Shown here: piece by piece, positions 42,868 to 52,089 of the stretch
Layout: every line of letters begins with the position of its first letter
Position numbering within the stretch: position 1 is the stretch's first letter
NCBI GenBank assembly: GCA_031277095.1
Contig: JAISLU010000071.1
Location: forward strand, 47,843-111,842
From: Synergistaceae bacterium
GTDB taxonomy: Bacteria > Synergistota > Synergistia > Synergistales > Aminobacteriaceae
DNA: 64,000 nucleotides
Direction of reading: 5' to 3'
The notes under the pieces: generated by a model
The model's database searches: none
What the model was told of the DNA's origin: nothing
Seen by the model: the letters and a program-made list of their open reading frames with translations, nothing else
Translations under genes and position numbers: made by a program

Positions 42868-45030
42868 TCAAACTCCGGAGAGCATTTCCGGGGGGAGCCA
42901 TTTTTGAAGAATTTTATTCAGTTGATCGAGTTCTATCGGTTTACTGATGAAATCGCTCATGCCCTTGCTCAAAAAAAGCTCTTTCATCCCCGAAATCGCG
43001 TTCGCCGTCAAGGCCACCACAGGGACGTCGGCCCGCCAGTCTTCGTGGGTGCGTATCCGCTCTGTGACCTCGATCCCATCCATTTCGGGCATCATGTGAT
43101 CCATGAAAATGAGGTCGTACCGTTTTTCGTCCATCATTTGAAGCGCCTCCGCGCCGCTTTGTGCCGTTTCGGCCTGTATATCGTATTGCCTCAGCAGCTC
43201 GGATGCGACGAGGAGATTGATTTCGTTGTCGTCCACAACGAGAATTTGGGCGTTCTCCGCTTTGAAAGAACCCAAGACGTCGTCGGCCTCCCGCGCCGAG
43301 TCTCGATGCTTCTCGGAAGATTTATCGAGGGCCCGGGCGAGGGCGGTGATCAAAACCGGCTCGAAAAGGGCCTCCACATCGGCTCCGATTTCTCTTTCGT
43401 CGGTATACTGCAAACTTTTGACGGAAATTTTTCTCAGCGACTTCATTTCCGAAAGCCGCGCGACGATGTCTCCGCACCCTTCGTCTTCGAGAAGCTCACG
43501 CTGATAAATCAAGTGGGTATAGTCCTCGAAACCCGGAACCTGGAAGATACCCCGCGGGTTCTCGATATGGGAAACCGCGATCCCCAGTTTTCTCAATTTC
43601 TCCTGAAGGCTTTCCTTCATCAGCCCTCTGGCGAGGAGTATCACCTTGTGGGTATGGGGGTTTTCGACGAAGGCCAAAGGTTTGTCCGAGTCCGCAATCT
43701 GAGGGATGATACAGGTAAAGACAGACCCCTTGCCGTATGCGCTGGTCAGGCCCACCGTTCCCCCCATCAGTTCCGACAGTTTCCGGGTTATGGCGAGCCC
43801 CAGGCCCGTTCCCTGAATGCCTCGATGTTTTTTCACGTCCATTTGGGAGAAAGCGTCGAAGAGATGCGGGATATCCTCTTCTTTGATCCCAGAACCCGTG
43901 TCTTCCACCGCAAAAGAAAGAACTATCTTTTCGCCGTCTCTCGTCTCTCCGGCCTCCCCCATGTTTTCGGGAAGGTCGGAGAGACGCGAAACCGAGAGCT
44001 TGACGTAGCCTTCCTGGGTAAATTTCACGGAGTTTCCCAGGAGGTTCAAAAGGATCTGCTTGATCCTCACGTCGTCGCCGATCACCTTCGAAGGAATGGA
44101 GGGATCGATATTCGTCAAGAACCGAATCCCTTTTTCGAACGCCCGAATCTGGATCATTCCGGCCACGTCCGATATCATGGACGAGAAGTCGTAAGACACC
44201 GCGGTGATTTCCATCTTGTTGGCGTCGATCTTCGAAAAATCGAGGATGTCGTTGATGATGGTGAGGAGGGAATCGGAGGCCCGCGAAAGGTTTTGCGCAT
44301 AGCCATGCTGAACGTCGTCCAGCCTCGTGTGGAGAAGGAGGTCGCTCATCCCCTTGATGGCGTTCATGGGGGTACGGATCTCATGGCTCATGTTGGCCAG
44401 AAAGATCCCCTTGGTCATGGAGGCCTCTTCGGCTTTTTCCTTCGCCTTGTACAACTCGGTGACGTCGTGAAAAACACACACGGCTCCGTGCAGGTTGCCG
44501 TTTTTATCGACGGCGGGCGAAAGCGCGCAGTTGACGGTGATTTCGTCGCCTCCCGACAAGAGCAGCCTTTGGGTGTAGCTGACGGGAAGAGAGGTATCCA
44601 GGACGGTTCGGCACCTGCCCAGAAGACTTTGTATTTGCTCCGGCGATATTTTCCGCGAAAAAAGAGCCTCCATGGAGTGGTTGACTATTTCTCCCACGTC
44701 GGAAAAGCCCAAAAAATTCACCAGGGTATCCGTGGCGAGCGCGATATTCATATTTTTATCCAGGACAAAAATGAAGTCGGCGCACGTTTGCAGCAAAAGC
44801 CTATTGTAAAAATACTGCAGGTCCTTTTCGGATTCGTTGAAGTCACGAAGGCGCTCGGCGGTTTTATACATAATCCCCACGCGCTTGTAGTCGCTCTCCA
44901 GACGATTATGACGCCGCTGAAGTTTCTTATATTCATTTTGAAGCTTCTTGTATTCCTCTCTCAGCTCGTCAAACTGCCGATCGTCGTTGGATTCTTCGAC
45001 AGCGCGTTCCATCAGAGTATCGTCTTCCAC
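42868..45030 (-). CDS. Hybrid sensor histidine kinase with PAS and receiver domains
   Basis: 720 residues, no transmembrane segment, so cytoplasmic. Order: N-terminal coiled coil (about 20-70), PAS (about 75-195; [19 protein letters not shown]), HisKA with phosphoacceptor His216 ([13 protein letters not shown]), HATPase ([35 protein letters not shown]), a degenerate receiver-like region (about 455-585), then a true receiver ([10 protein letters not shown], Asp644 in [12 protein letters not shown], Lys in ISKPIEL). It is the last gene of the prx-FIST-kinase operon, 36 bp after the FIST gene. FIST domains often pair with such kinases, so it probably reads signals via FIST. No Hpt or output partner is adjacent. 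Confidence 0.93.
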   Translation of the reverse strand: MEDDTLMERAVEESNDDRQFDELREEYKKLQNEYKKLQRRHNRLESDYKRVGIMYKTAERLRDFNESEKDLQYFYNRLLLQTCADFIFVLDKNMNIALATDTLVNFLGFSDVGEIVNHSMEALFSRKISPEQIQSLLGRCRTVLDTSLPVSYTQRLLLSGGDEITVNCALSPAVDKNGNLHGAVCVFHDVTELYKAKEKAEEASMTKGIFLANMSHEIRTPMNAIKGMSDLLLHTRLDDVQHGYAQNLSRASDSLLTIINDILDFSKIDANKMEITAVSYDFSSMISDVAGMIQIRAFEKGIRFLTNIDPSIPSKVIGDDVRIKQILLNLLGNSVKFTQEGYVKLSVSRLSDLPENMGEAGETRDGEKIVLSFAVEDTGSGIKEEDIPHLFDAFSQMDVKKHRGIQGTGLGLAITRKLSELMGGTVGLTSAYGKGSVFTCIIPQIADSDKPLAFVENPHTHKVILLARGLMKESLQEKLRKLGIAVSHIENPRGIFQVPGFEDYTHLIYQRELLEDEGCGDIVARLSEMKSLRKISVKSLQYTDEREIGADVEALFEPVLITALARALDKSSEKHRDSAREADDVLGSFKAENAQILVVDDNEINLLVASELLRQYDIQAETAQSGAEALQMMDEKRYDLIFMDHMMPEMDGIEVTERIRTHEDWRADVPVVALTANAISGMKELFLSKGMSDFISKPIELDQLNKILQKWLPPEMLSGV

Positions 45031-45066
45031 GTCGCTACGCCTTCGAACTTTTCAAAGATCAGACCA

Positions 45067-46272
45067 TTACAAGGCGCACATAACGATAGACTCGTTGTGA
45101 ACCCGGTTGACGGCTTTGCCGTCGCGAACGGCCGTGGGGCATATCTCTCCATAAGCGTAAAAGCCCGAAAGAGTCAGGCTTTTCGGGAGGTGTTCGACGA
45201 TGATATTCCCCTCGATGTCCTTGTCGTCGGCCATGACCATGTAACGCCCTCCGCAGGAAACGCAGATGAGGGTCGTGTAGGTGTAATCTTCCCCGGCGGC
45301 GCTGATTTTTTCCAGGATTCCCTTCATGGCCATCCTGCAAGAATCTTGGATGTCCTGTCTTTTCATCGTGGCGATGGAGACGGTGGATTTTTCCGAAATC
45401 GAGCCGAAGAGAATGCCGGACCCGTCCTCCGGATTCAGGGTTTTGATGGTGCGCACCACGGGAATCCCATCGTTGTAATCGTTTTTGTTCAGATAAACTT
45501 TAAGGGGAGTCGAAACATACACCGCCAGGTCTCCTTGGTCGATGAGGTCGTCCACGTCCATCCCCACGGATTTCAGGTAATCCACGAAGGGCATGTTCTC
45601 GACGGTATGGACGACATTGTTTTGGGCTTTCGTAACGGTGCCTTTTTGTTCGGAGAAGGCGCTCAAAACGTTCTGCACGGAGAAAAGAGGTCGGACGTTT
45701 CCCCCCACCAGAACCACAGCCGCGCGATCTATGTAAGACCGTCCGTTGGCGTACATCAAAATGTCTCCATCCGCGATGTTCGACGAGGGCAGTCCCCCGA
45801 AAATAGGTATGTCTCCCGACACTTCACTCAAGATATCCACATAGTCGTCCAGGGGAGCGGTGTCGTTGAAAGGGGGGACGAGAAACAAAAGTTTTCCCTG
45901 CCCGCCCAGGGCGGAGGAGGTTTTCTTGTAGACCCCTTCCAGCTCTTGCTGCAGGTTGTCTGCTGTAAGCGTGTCCGTCAGGGCAACGGCGAACTCGGCG
46001 TCGTCGGCCGTCAAAACCACCAGAACGGCCGACATGATCTGAGAGCCGTGTTCCGTGTCGAAGTTGGCGATACTGGTGCAACCCGTTATCTCAAAAGGGA
46101 ACTTCTTCTTGAGCATGGCCGTAAAGGCCTCGTGGTCCATCTCCACGTCACAATACACGAATCCGCAGCTATTTTTGGCCAGAGGGCCCTTGTCGTTCAC
46201 CTGTTGCAGAAGATCTGCCACGGCTTTTTCGGCATCATCCATTTCGCTGGTTACGGCGACAATCGAACGCAT
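45067..46272 (-). CDS. FIST-domain sensory protein
   Basis: 401 residues containing FIST_N and FIST_C sensory domains, which are thought to bind small ligands such as amino acids. FIST_N: GCTSIANFDTEHG, FLVPPFNDTAP, IPIFGGLPSSNIADG and ANGRSYIDRAAVVLVGG. FIST_C: PLKVYLNKNDYNDGIPVVRTI, LIDQGDLAVYV and a late LTLSGFYAYGEICPTA, the typical 'G.Y.YGE' ending. No signal peptide or membrane helix. It lies between the peroxiredoxin (16 bp upstream) and the hybrid kinase (36 bp downstream), almost certainly one operon. Inferred to be the input module for the kinase. Confidence 0.9.
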   Translation of the reverse strand: MRSIVAVTSEMDDAEKAVADLLQQVNDKGPLAKNSCGFVYCDVEMDHEAFTAMLKKKFPFEITGCTSIANFDTEHGSQIMSAVLVVLTADDAEFAVALTDTLTADNLQQELEGVYKKTSSALGGQGKLLFLVPPFNDTAPLDDYVDILSEVSGDIPIFGGLPSSNIADGDILMYANGRSYIDRAAVVLVGGNVRPLFSVQNVLSAFSEQKGTVTKAQNNVVHTVENMPFVDYLKSVGMDVDDLIDQGDLAVYVSTPLKVYLNKNDYNDGIPVVRTIKTLNPEDGSGILFGSISEKSTVSIATMKRQDIQDSCRMAMKGILEKISAAGEDYTYTTLICVSCGGRYMVMADDKDIEGNIIVEHLPKSLTLSGFYAYGEICPTAVRDGKAVNRVHNESIVMCAL

Positions 46273-46288
46273 TCATGTCATCTCCTTT

Positions 46289-46897
46289 TTATTTATGATA
46301 GGTTTCCCAGACTTTACCGGAGTTTTCATAAGTAGGTTGGATCGTCGGCGATCCAGGATTCCAGCAGGCGGGGACGACGTTGCCTTTGTCTCGAAACTCT
46401 TTCAACGCCCGGATGCAGCGAACGATCTCTCCCGGATGGCGCCCGATAGCCGCGGCGTTGACGTAAATCAACTGGACTATCCCATCGGGATCGATGACGA
46501 CGGTTCCTCGATGGTCTATACCCTGCTCTGCATCGTAGAAATCGTAAACTTTACCCAACGCTCCCGTTTGATCGGTCAGCATGGGAAACGTCATTCCTCC
46601 CTCGATCATCTTGGAAAGCTCGTACTCGTTCCATTGTTTATGGGAAAACTTACTGTCTGTGCTGATTAAAAATACCTGAACCTTCAGCTCTTCAAAATCC
46701 CGTTTGTAGTCCACAAGAGACTGCAGCTCCGTCGGACAGACGTAAGTGAAATCCCCCGGGTAGAAAAACAAAAGCACCCATTTCCCCTTCCACTCGGAAA
46801 GCACGTATCTCTGAAACTTTTTATCTTTCGCGGAAAACCCTTCCACCGAAAAATTAGGAGCTTCCTCTCCCAAGCTCGCTTTTTTACCATACTCCAT
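46289..46897 (-). CDS. Peroxiredoxin (AhpC/Prx1 type, typical 2-Cys)
   Basis: Thiol peroxidase that removes H2O2 and organic peroxides. 202 residues. The peroxidatic Cys is in FTYVCPTEL and the resolving Cys in the C-terminal VVPACWNPGS. Also seen: FFYPGDFTYV and HRGTVVIDPDG. ATG 46897 follows AAGGAGGGG at good spacing. It is the first gene of a three-gene operon with a FIST protein and a hybrid kinase; AhpF or another reductase is not in the window. It may protect an anaerobe during oxygen exposure. The operon's promoter must lie in the 200-bp spacer upstream, but I could not assign it. Confidence 0.95.
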   Translation of the reverse strand: MEYGKKASLGEEAPNFSVEGFSAKDKKFQRYVLSEWKGKWVLLFFYPGDFTYVCPTELQSLVDYKRDFEELKVQVFLISTDSKFSHKQWNEYELSKMIEGGMTFPMLTDQTGALGKVYDFYDAEQGIDHRGTVVIDPDGIVQLIYVNAAAIGRHPGEIVRCIRALKEFRDKGNVVPACWNPGSPTIQPTYENSGKVWETYHK

Positions 46898-46959
46898 TAT
46901 AGCCCCTCCTTGTCCTCATAACGGCGCCTTTCTTTATTTTTCACTTTATTTTCCCTTTA

Positions 46960-47097
46960 TTTTCTCTTTTTCTTCCATAATTCTTCCATAATCCCGCTTG
47001 CAATTCGCCGCTCAAGCAAACTTTTCCCTCAAACAATTTTCACTCATACAATTTTCACTCAAACAATCTCCTTAATTTATTATTCACTCAATTATAT
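46960..47097. repeat. Short tandem repeats between rsmA and the peroxiredoxin operon
   Basis: TTCTTCCATAA occurs twice (about 46970-46992), followed by about 15-bp repeats of TTTTCACTCAAACAA (about 47033-47070). The final TTATTCACTCA/TATATTCACTCA pair runs to the rsmA stop. Confidence 0.7.
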
Positions 47098-47922
47098 TCA
47101 CTCAGGCAAACCCTGCCGGCAGCGAAGGGCAAGAGAGTGCAGACGAAGCCACTCCTCACCCCTCAGGTCTTCCCCGCGGATTTTCAGGTCGAGTTCCGCT
47201 TCGTCGAGAAGCGGGCGCCAATCTCCGATGCCGGCGAAATCTTTAAGGTTGTTGACCAGGGTTTTACGACGCTGGCGAAATCCGGCGTGCAAAAGATCGC
47301 TCCAAAAAGAGGTTTCCATCAAATGCAAGTTCCGTCGAAGCTGAATCTCAACCACGGCGGAGTACACCCTGGGCATAGGGCGAAAGCAGGAAGGCGGCAC
47401 CCGGCGCACCAGGGTCACCTTTCCCATGACCTCCAGCGCCACCCCCAGAGGATACCTCTCTTTTGTGTCGGGCTCCGCGGTCAGGCGGTCCGCCGCCTCT
47501 TTCTGCACCATATACAAGTGGTAATTCAGGCCTCTCGGCGCGAAGGCGAGCAGTTTCCAGATCAAAGGCGTCGTGATATTGTAAGGGATGTTCGCCACGA
47601 CCTTGCTGGGAAAGGGAAAAAGCGCCCCATAATCGATCTTCATCGCGTCGCCCCAGATGACGTGGAGCCGGGGTTCCACGGCCCTCAGTTTCTCCAAAAT
47701 ATCTTTCAAACGGAGGTCCAATTCCACCGTATAGAGGCGGTCGCAGCCCTCCAGAAGCAGTTCTTTCGTCAGCACGCCCATTCCGGGGCCGACCTCCAAC
47801 ACCACCTGCCCCGCCACGTCCGCCCGTTCCGTCATTTCCAAAAGAATGCCGCGGTCGGCAAGGAAGTTCTGTCCCAAACGTTTTCTGGGGCGGAACGCCC
47901 TGCCCGAGTTGTCAAGGTACAC
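47098..47922 (-). CDS. rsmA: 16S rRNA (adenine-1518/1519-N6) dimethyltransferase RsmA (KsgA)
   Basis: Dimethylates two adenines near the 3' end of 16S rRNA. 274 residues. Motifs: FRPRKRLGQNFLAD at the N-terminus, VVLEVGPGMGVLTKELL (SAM-binding), LYTVELDLRL, WGDAMKIDY, KVVANIPYNITTPLIWKLL (catalytic NxPY) and the C-terminal helical domain (SFWSDLLHAGFRQRRKTLVNNL). GTG 47922. It overlaps the upstream ybaK gene by 11 bp, so the two are co-translated. Downstream is a repeat-rich spacer. Confidence 0.96.
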   Translation of the reverse strand: MYLDNSGRAFRPRKRLGQNFLADRGILLEMTERADVAGQVVLEVGPGMGVLTKELLLEGCDRLYTVELDLRLKDILEKLRAVEPRLHVIWGDAMKIDYGALFPFPSKVVANIPYNITTPLIWKLLAFAPRGLNYHLYMVQKEAADRLTAEPDTKERYPLGVALEVMGKVTLVRRVPPSCFRPMPRVYSAVVEIQLRRNLHLMETSFWSDLLHAGFRQRRKTLVNNLKDFAGIGDWRPLLDEAELDLKIRGEDLRGEEWLRLHSLALRCRQGLPE

Positions 47923-48493
47923 TGCCGCTTCGTGCCTCGTTTTTCCTGAGAAAGGCCTTTGTGCCGTTCGTGAGTTCCAACAGGCGCGCCGGCTCTATAG
48001 GAAAAAAAGCGTGATCCGTACCCGCGGCGGACCACACCACAGGGTACTGAAAAAGGTCTTCGTCCAAAAGAGCCTGCATCCGTATGGGATAACCGATGGG
48101 GGGCACGCCTCCGACCTTGAATCCAAAATGTTCGAATACGTAATCCGGCGGCGCCATCTTCACTTTTTTGCCCTTCGCTTCCCTGGCCACCGCCTTGAGG
48201 TCCACTCGGTTCGCGCCGCTCATCAGCACCAGCGTGGGGCGCTCGTCCACCAGAAAGACGAGGCTCTTCAAGATTTCCTCCGCAGGGGCGCCCACCGCTT
48301 CGGTGGCGTCCTCCACAGTGAAAATGGTTTTTTCCGTCATTTTTATTTTCACGTCAGCACACCCGGCGGAGTCCAACGCCGCCCGCACTTTTCCGACCGC
48401 CTCTTGTTCGGATTTTTGCCCAGCTTTTTCTCTCGATCCTTCTCCTGATCCTTCTACCGATTCTTGTTTAAAGACGTTTCGATCGTCGCGCAT
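47912..48493 (-). CDS. YbaK/EbsC-family aminoacyl-tRNA deacylase
   Basis: 193 residues of the YbaK/ProX deacylase superfamily, which removes wrong amino acids (e.g. Cys or Ala) from tRNA-Pro. Seen: EDATEAVGAPAEEILKSLVFLV, the conserved Lys region, SGANRVDLKAVAR, FKVGGVPPIGY (the GxxPP loop) and the late FPIEPARLLELTNG. The N-terminal 30 residues are a Glu/Ser/Gly repeat (VEGSGEGSREKAGQKSEQE) coded by short near-repeats; core similarity begins after that. It overlaps rsmA by 11 bp. Exact specificity cannot be told. Confidence 0.9.
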   Translation of the reverse strand: MRDDRNVFKQESVEGSGEGSREKAGQKSEQEAVGKVRAALDSAGCADVKIKMTEKTIFTVEDATEAVGAPAEEILKSLVFLVDERPTLVLMSGANRVDLKAVAREAKGKKVKMAPPDYVFEHFGFKVGGVPPIGYPIRMQALLDEDLFQYPVVWSAAGTDHAFFPIEPARLLELTNGTKAFLRKNEARSGSVP

Positions 48494-48535
48494 CGCCGTT
48501 ATTCTCCTCTCAGATCGAGTCGGGGCAAAACCCGA

Positions 48536-49477
48536 TCAAACTGCCCCATATTTTCGCGGGTGTCTGGGACCGCCGGACGGTTCGTGGGGTTCCGTGTGAA
48601 GGGTGATCAGGGCGTTTCGGCCCAACAGGTGTTCCAGCTTGTCCTCCAGAACGGTGGCGATGTCGTGGGCCCGTTTCAGCGTCAGATTCCCGTCCAGAAC
48701 GATGTGGGCTTCCACCGCCACGTAAAAACCGATCCGCCGCGTCCTGATTTTGTGGATATCGAAAATCTCGGGGAACTCCAGGGCCAGCTTCTCGATGGAG
48801 TCCAACTGCGACGGGGCCAAAGAGGTGTCCAGAACCTCCTTGACGCTGTTCCCAAAAATCCCGGCGCCCGCTCGAAGAATGAAAACACTGACCACGACGG
48901 CCGCCGCGGAATCGAGAATCGCCCACTGGCCTCCTCCGGCGAGACTTCCGCCGATTCCCAGAAACGATCCCACGGACGACATGGCGTCTGTCCGGTGGTG
49001 CCAGGCGTTGGCCTCCAAAGACGGGCTGTTCAGCCTGCGCCCGGCAGCGAAAGTATACCGGTACAAAAATTCTTTGGACAAAATAGAAACCAGAGCCGCC
49101 CCTAAAGCCACGCTTCCCGGCTTCGGCGGCACGCGCCCCTGGGTGGCATGGAAGATCGTGACGCTCCCCTCAAAAAAAATGCCCAAACCCACCACGAGCA
49201 ATATCAGGCCGCAAAAGGCCGTGACTACCGTTTCGACCCTGCCGTGTCCGTAGGCGTGATCCTCATCCGCCGGTTTGTGGGTGTAACGCAGCCCCAGAAG
49301 GACGGCGAAATCCGTCAGCAGATCCGACAGGGAGTGCGTCGCGTCGGCGACCATCGCGCCGCTGTGTCCCAGAACCCCGGCCGCGTACTTCCCTATCGTC
49401 AGAAGGACGTTGACCCCAAGCCCCACCAGGGTCACCCATACCCCTTCCCGCCTTCGCTGTTCCGGCGAATAGTCCAT
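48536..49477 (-). CDS. Cation diffusion facilitator (CDF) transporter
   Basis: Divalent metal (Zn2+, Fe2+, Mn2+ or Co2+) exporter, 313 residues, six transmembrane helices. The N-terminal TM region has GHSGAMVADATHSLSDLLTDFAVL with the HxxxD metal-site pair, and a second HHRTDAMSSVGSFLGI with another HxxxD. The cytoplasmic C-terminal domain has the ferredoxin-like IRTRRIGFYVAVEAHIVLDG. I chose ATG 49477 (MDYSPEQ); the longer frame overlaps patB. It lies 10 bp after patB on the same strand. Metal specificity is not decided; the site residues are D/H, compatible with Zn or Fe. Confidence 0.92.
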   Translation of the reverse strand: MDYSPEQRRREGVWVTLVGLGVNVLLTIGKYAAGVLGHSGAMVADATHSLSDLLTDFAVLLGLRYTHKPADEDHAYGHGRVETVVTAFCGLILLVVGLGIFFEGSVTIFHATQGRVPPKPGSVALGAALVSILSKEFLYRYTFAAGRRLNSPSLEANAWHHRTDAMSSVGSFLGIGGSLAGGGQWAILDSAAAVVVSVFILRAGAGIFGNSVKEVLDTSLAPSQLDSIEKLALEFPEIFDIHKIRTRRIGFYVAVEAHIVLDGNLTLKRAHDIATVLEDKLEHLLGRNALITLHTEPHEPSGGPRHPRKYGAV

Positions 49478-49487
49478 TATGAAACAC

Positions 49488-50651
49488 TTACTTGCCGAAC
49501 GCGGCCTCGATTTTCTCCAGTCCCTCCTGAATGAGGGCCCTGGTTGTTCCGATGTTGAGGCGGACATGGCCTTTTCCCTCTTTTCCGAAGGTGACGCCGT
49601 CGTTGAGGGCCACACGCGCCTCTTTGCGCATTTTTCCCATCAAGGCCTCCTGAGTGAGACCGTATGCGGAGAAATCGAGCCACATCAGGTAAGTGCTCTC
49701 GGGCAGGTACGCCCCCACCCGGGGCAAACGGGACTCCAAGAAAGACACCACAAACTTCGCGTTGTCTTCGAGATAGACAAGAAGCTCCTCCAGCCACTTT
49801 TCCCCTTCGCGGTACACGACCTCCGCGGCTTTGTAGCCGAACAGGCCGACGCCTACGTGAAATTGATCCAGCAGCGTCCGTATCCGTTTCCGCAGGTCCG
49901 GGTTCTTGACGAGCAGCATGGAGGCCTTGAGACCCGCCACATTGAATGTTTTGCTGGGGGCCGAGACGATGAGGGAGATATCCCGCGCCTCGGGGGAAAC
50001 GTTCAGAATCGGAATGTGCTTATGCCCGGAAAAAATCAGATCGGAGTGGATCTCGTCCGAGACGATGAGCGTGCCGTACCGGGCGCACAGCTTCACGATA
50101 TTTTCCAGCTCCTCTTTCTCCCAGACGCGCCCCACAGGATTGTGGGGGCTGCAAAAAATAAAGGCTTTCGCGCCTTCCCTCAGCTTCGCCTCGAAGTCGT
50201 CGAAGTCTATTTCGTATCTTTCTTTTCCCCGGCGTAAAGGCGAAAGCAGCAATGGACGACCCTGAGATTTCGGAACGCTGAAAAAGGGGGGATACACAGG
50301 CGTATTGATCAGCACCTTGTCCTCCGGGCCCGTCAACGCGGCGATCACAAAGCTGAGGCCGCAGACGACCCCCGGAACGTCCAAGATATCTTCCTTCGTC
50401 AGGCTCAGGCCGTTGCGCTTCAAATGCCAGTCGGTCACGCTTTTATAATAGCCCTCTCCCGCAAAAGTATAACCAAAAGTGGAGTTTACCGACCTTGCCG
50501 CAAGGGCTTTCTCCAGCTCGGGCAAAACGGGGAAATCCATATCCGCCACCCACAGCGGAACCAAATCGGGATTTCCGTAGACCTGCTCCAACGCGTCCCA
50601 CTTGCTGCAATGGGTTCCCTTTCTCGCCAACAATCGATCGAATTCGTACAC
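49488..50651 (-). CDS. patB: PLP-dependent C-S lyase/aminotransferase (PatB/MalY family)
   Basis: Fold-type I PLP enzyme, 387 residues, of the MalY/PatB family with cystathionine beta-lyase activity. Motifs: LVPLWVADMDFPVLPEL, FGYTFAGEGYY, GVVCGLSFVIAALTGPEDKVLINTPVYPPFF, SPHNPVGRVW, VSDEIHSDLIF (PLP-binding Asp), SAPSKTFNVAGLK with the Schiff-base Lys. GTG 50651 lies about 9 nt after GAGGAT. The enzyme could act in methionine synthesis or cysteine breakdown. A CDF transporter follows closely. The upstream region is a long AT-rich spacer. Confidence 0.92.
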   Translation of the reverse strand: MYEFDRLLARKGTHCSKWDALEQVYGNPDLVPLWVADMDFPVLPELEKALAARSVNSTFGYTFAGEGYYKSVTDWHLKRNGLSLTKEDILDVPGVVCGLSFVIAALTGPEDKVLINTPVYPPFFSVPKSQGRPLLLSPLRRGKERYEIDFDDFEAKLREGAKAFIFCSPHNPVGRVWEKEELENIVKLCARYGTLIVSDEIHSDLIFSGHKHIPILNVSPEARDISLIVSAPSKTFNVAGLKASMLLVKNPDLRKRIRTLLDQFHVGVGLFGYKAAEVVYREGEKWLEELLVYLEDNAKFVVSFLESRLPRVGAYLPESTYLMWLDFSAYGLTQEALMGKMRKEARVALNDGVTFGKEGKGHVRLNIGTTRALIQEGLEKIEAAFGK

Positions 50652-51060
50652 AGATGACCATCCTCTTTATTGTTTTACATTTACACATTCACATTCGCAT
50701 ATTTTCTTGCGGAGCGGGGCCTCGTTGTCCGTAAACAGCAAAACTTCCGCGGACTCTCGCTAACATGGACGGAATTTATCTACATTATACCTGATCTCTG
50801 CCCCCGAAATCTCTGGCTGGATATCTGCAACGAAAGGTCCATAAGATACAACAAGGTACAACAAAGGATCAAGCCGTTAAAATTTTTGTAAACGTTCACC
50901 TGCGATCATGATAAAATATAGGGCAACCGTTTGAACCTTGTATATAATATTTAACGGCTCATACGGCCCTGTACGAGCGAACGCCCCGTATGATTTTGCC
51001 CGTATTATATATAATACTTGTATATAATACTTGTATAATAATGTAGGAAAGGAGCGGACT
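50652..51060. other. 409-bp intergenic region with repeated -10 boxes
   Basis: No gene was recognised. Contains ACATTTACACATTCACATTCGCAT near-repeats (about 50676-50700), GATACAACAAGGTACAACAAAGG (about 50846-50868) and several TATAAT boxes towards its right end (see 50943-51039). Confidence 0.6.
50943..51039 (+). promoter_or_regulatory. Array of -10-like boxes before the SprA-like gene
   Basis: TATAAT occurs at 50943-50948, 51010-51015, 51023-51028 and 51034-51039. The second and third are spaced 13 bp by an exact 13-bp repeat. No perfect -35 was found. The start codon follows at 51061. Confidence 0.55.
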
Positions 51061-52062
51061 TTGGAAATGAACGTGACTTCCATGCTGTCGCAGGGTTATC
51101 TTCAGCCCTCCCAGAAGGTGTTGAACGACATCAAGAAGCAGGGAGAGGCTGCTTCTCTGGCCATGCAGGAACAACAGGTTCTCGCCCAGGAAAGGGCCCT
51201 GAAGGCGAAGTCGGCCGGTTCCAAAGTCTCCACCCTGTATCGTTACTCCATCGGGCCGAACGGACGCCGCTATATCACAGGGGCCGAGGTCACCATCGCG
51301 GGCGACGAACAAGCCATCGATCGTGTACCCGGAGGCGTCAAGCACGAGAACATCGCGCCCCGGGAGTCTGCGGGAAATCCCAGAACCGATTTGAAGGCTG
51401 AAAAGGCGGAAAGAACGGACAATACTCTGCCCTTCCCGGGAGAACTGGAAGACTCGGAGCGGGCGGCCATACAGGAACTCAAACAGATCGAACAGGAGGT
51501 CATCGCTCATGAGGCGGCGCATCAGGCCGCGGGCGGGCGTTTCGCCGGAGCCGTGAGCTACAGCTACACCCAGGGCCCCGACGGCAAGCGCTACATCACA
51601 GGGGGCGAGGTCCCCATCAACGTCCCGCCCAGCAGCGACCCCGAACAAGCGATACGGGACATGGAGCAGGTTCAGCGGGCGGCGTTGGCTCCCGGCAATC
51701 CCTCGGGACAGGACCGGAGCGTCGCGGCTGCCGCGGCGGCTGCGGCTGCCCAAGCCAGGCAGCAATTGTTGGTCTCGAAAGCGAAAGAAGCCTCCTCTTT
51801 CGGTTCCTCGGAGTCCTCTTCCCGCGAGTTCAAAACGGGCGCGGCATCCGTTCAGGCGGGTCTGCGTTTCGAAGACATACGGTCCCAAAATATTCCCCAG
51901 AACGAGTCTAATATTGAATCCCAGAACGATTCCTCCTCTTCGGCCGAACCCATAGACGCCTACTCCCGTCACGCTTCGAAACAGGGTTTTTGGTCTTGGG
52001 GGCGGGGCTTCGAACCGATTGCCGCGAAGGAAGTCAAGCCGCGTTTCGACCTCGCCGCCTGA
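51061..52062 (+). CDS. SprA-related putative metalloprotease/surface-type protein
   Basis: 333 residues. The diagnostic part is KQIEQEVIAHEAAHQAAGGRFAGAVS followed by YTQGPDGKRYITGGEVPIN. HEAAH (His150, Glu151, His154) forms an HExxH-type motif as in the SprA-related, putative-metalloprotease family of Proteobacteria and other phyla. A first copy of the 'YSIGPNGRRYITGAEVTI' beta motif occurs at about 60-80, so the domain is internally duplicated. A poly-Ala run (SVAAAAAAAAAQA) and a Ser-rich C-terminus follow. No signal peptide is visible. I chose TTG 51061, 6 nt after GGAG; ATG 51067 is possible. Function unknown beyond the family name. Confidence 0.8.
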   Translation: MEMNVTSMLSQGYLQPSQKVLNDIKKQGEAASLAMQEQQVLAQERALKAKSAGSKVSTLYRYSIGPNGRRYITGAEVTIAGDEQAIDRVPGGVKHENIAPRESAGNPRTDLKAEKAERTDNTLPFPGELEDSERAAIQELKQIEQEVIAHEAAHQAAGGRFAGAVSYSYTQGPDGKRYITGGEVPINVPPSSDPEQAIRDMEQVQRAALAPGNPSGQDRSVAAAAAAAAAQARQQLLVSKAKEASSFGSSESSSREFKTGAASVQAGLRFEDIRSQNIPQNESNIESQNDSSSSAEPIDAYSRHASKQGFWSWGRGFEPIAAKEVKPRFDLAA

Positions 52063-52089
52063 TCGCTCCAGTTTTTCGCGGTAAAGGTC

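Noticed and set aside
42688-46335. A 1215-residue open frame on the plus strand across hppA upstream region, kinase, FIST and peroxiredoxin genes
   Set aside because: It is antisense to three clearly recognised genes; GC-rich codon usage keeps the opposite frame open. Its translation is His/Arg/Gly-rich with no domain pattern.
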